This document shows positions 63,896-64,000 of a DNA stretch of 64,000 nt, piece after piece; within the stretch, counting starts at the first letter, position 1, and every line of letters starts with the position of its first letter. The DNA is from an uncultured Oscillospiraceae bacterium (lineage in GTDB: Bacteria > Bacillota > Clostridia > Oscillospirales > Oscillospiraceae), in the NCBI GenBank assembly GCA_944385445.1, contig CALWXF010000006.1:28267-92266 (forward strand), written 5' to 3'. The position numbers were made by a program, and so were the translations under genes. The notes below the pieces were generated by a model, which saw only the letters and a list, made by a program, of their open reading frames with translations, searched no databases and was not told where the DNA came from.

Positions 63896-64000
63896 CCTGT
63901 ATGTAAACGGCAGCCTGAACGTCTTTAACCACCGCACCAACGTCAACATCGAAAACCGCATTGTGGCCTTTGACATCAAGGAATTAGGCAAGCAGCTCAA
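63861..64000 (+). pseudogene. VirB4-type conjugation ATPase, internal/3' fragment (continues past window)
   Basis: The frame IPEADRVAQALDLYVNGSLN, VFNHRTNVNIENRIVAFDIK, ELGKQL is the part of VirB4/TraE-like ATPases of conjugative transposons that lies between the Walker A and B boxes. Its 5' end is lost at the join with the preceding gene, so no start is present. It shows that conjugation genes were part of this region. Confidence 0.8.

Overview
The window looks like chromosomal DNA of a GC-rich, anaerobic, spore-forming gut Clostridium, most likely of the Oscillospiraceae (Flavonifractor/Lawsonibacter/Oscillibacter type). The basis is the sporulation gene yunB, the glgC/glgD pair typical of Firmicutes, a preQ1-III-like riboswitch next to queuine-salvage genes, LPxTG/sortase pili, GTG and TTG starts with strong AGGAGG sites, and the general codon style. 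The species assignment is inference; no rRNA gene is present.

Layout. (1) 1-9271, minus strand: one long, tightly packed operon read from murD through three consecutive M42 metallopeptidases, a YnbB-type PLP lyase, yunB and ligA into a class I/II aminotransferase. (2) 9318-9872: RNase P RNA, divergent from murD, with the two promoters sharing their -35 region. (3) 9874-11485: a preQ1-responsive leader, a QueL-like radical SAM enzyme and a YhhQ transporter. (4) 11529-18996: HAD phosphatase, RsmF-type rRNA methyltransferase, GNAT, MocA-like nucleotidyltransferase, then a three-subunit molybdenum hydroxylase and thioredoxin. (5) 19067-30613: an unassigned membrane protein, a Y-family polymerase with YolD-like partner, an ABC/FtsX exporter, an arsenic cluster (arsR, arsP, a Cys-rich thioredoxin-fold protein, arsC), and a membrane-protein gene broken by one in-frame TGA. 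(6) 30675-34143, minus strand: thiC under a TPP riboswitch, an ABC_ATPase-family protein, tRNA-Ser(CGA). (7) 34331-46916: a complete glycogen cycle: glgB-glgC-glgD-glgA, then glgP from its own promoter, a GH13 glycosidase, ROK glucokinase and pgi. (8) 46924-50213: ppx-ppk1 and tRNA-Leu(UAG).

From 50214 to the end the content changes to an accessory, conjugative-element-like region. It starts just after tRNA-Leu and carries an unassigned gene, a sortase pilus locus (thioester adhesin, backbone pilin with a frameshift, two class C sortases), translationally coupled ArdA-like/DUF4314 genes, a small winged-helix gene, and a series of deletion scars: a D12 DNA methylase fused to an NlpC/P60 endopeptidase, a DUF6103-like gene cut after 11 codons, a second eroded NlpC copy, and a VirB4 ATPase fragment at the right edge. 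Between the two copies of the NlpC/DUF6103 segment sits a two-gene HTH plus HipA-type kinase module with its own promoter and operator.

The most notable items are the HTH/HipA-kinase module inserted between duplicated remnants, the pilus locus with its frameshifted backbone pilin, the queuine-salvage operon whose radical SAM enzyme has an unusual CX4CX2C motif, and several small lesions (aminotransferase deletion, in-frame TGA) in otherwise ordinary genes.
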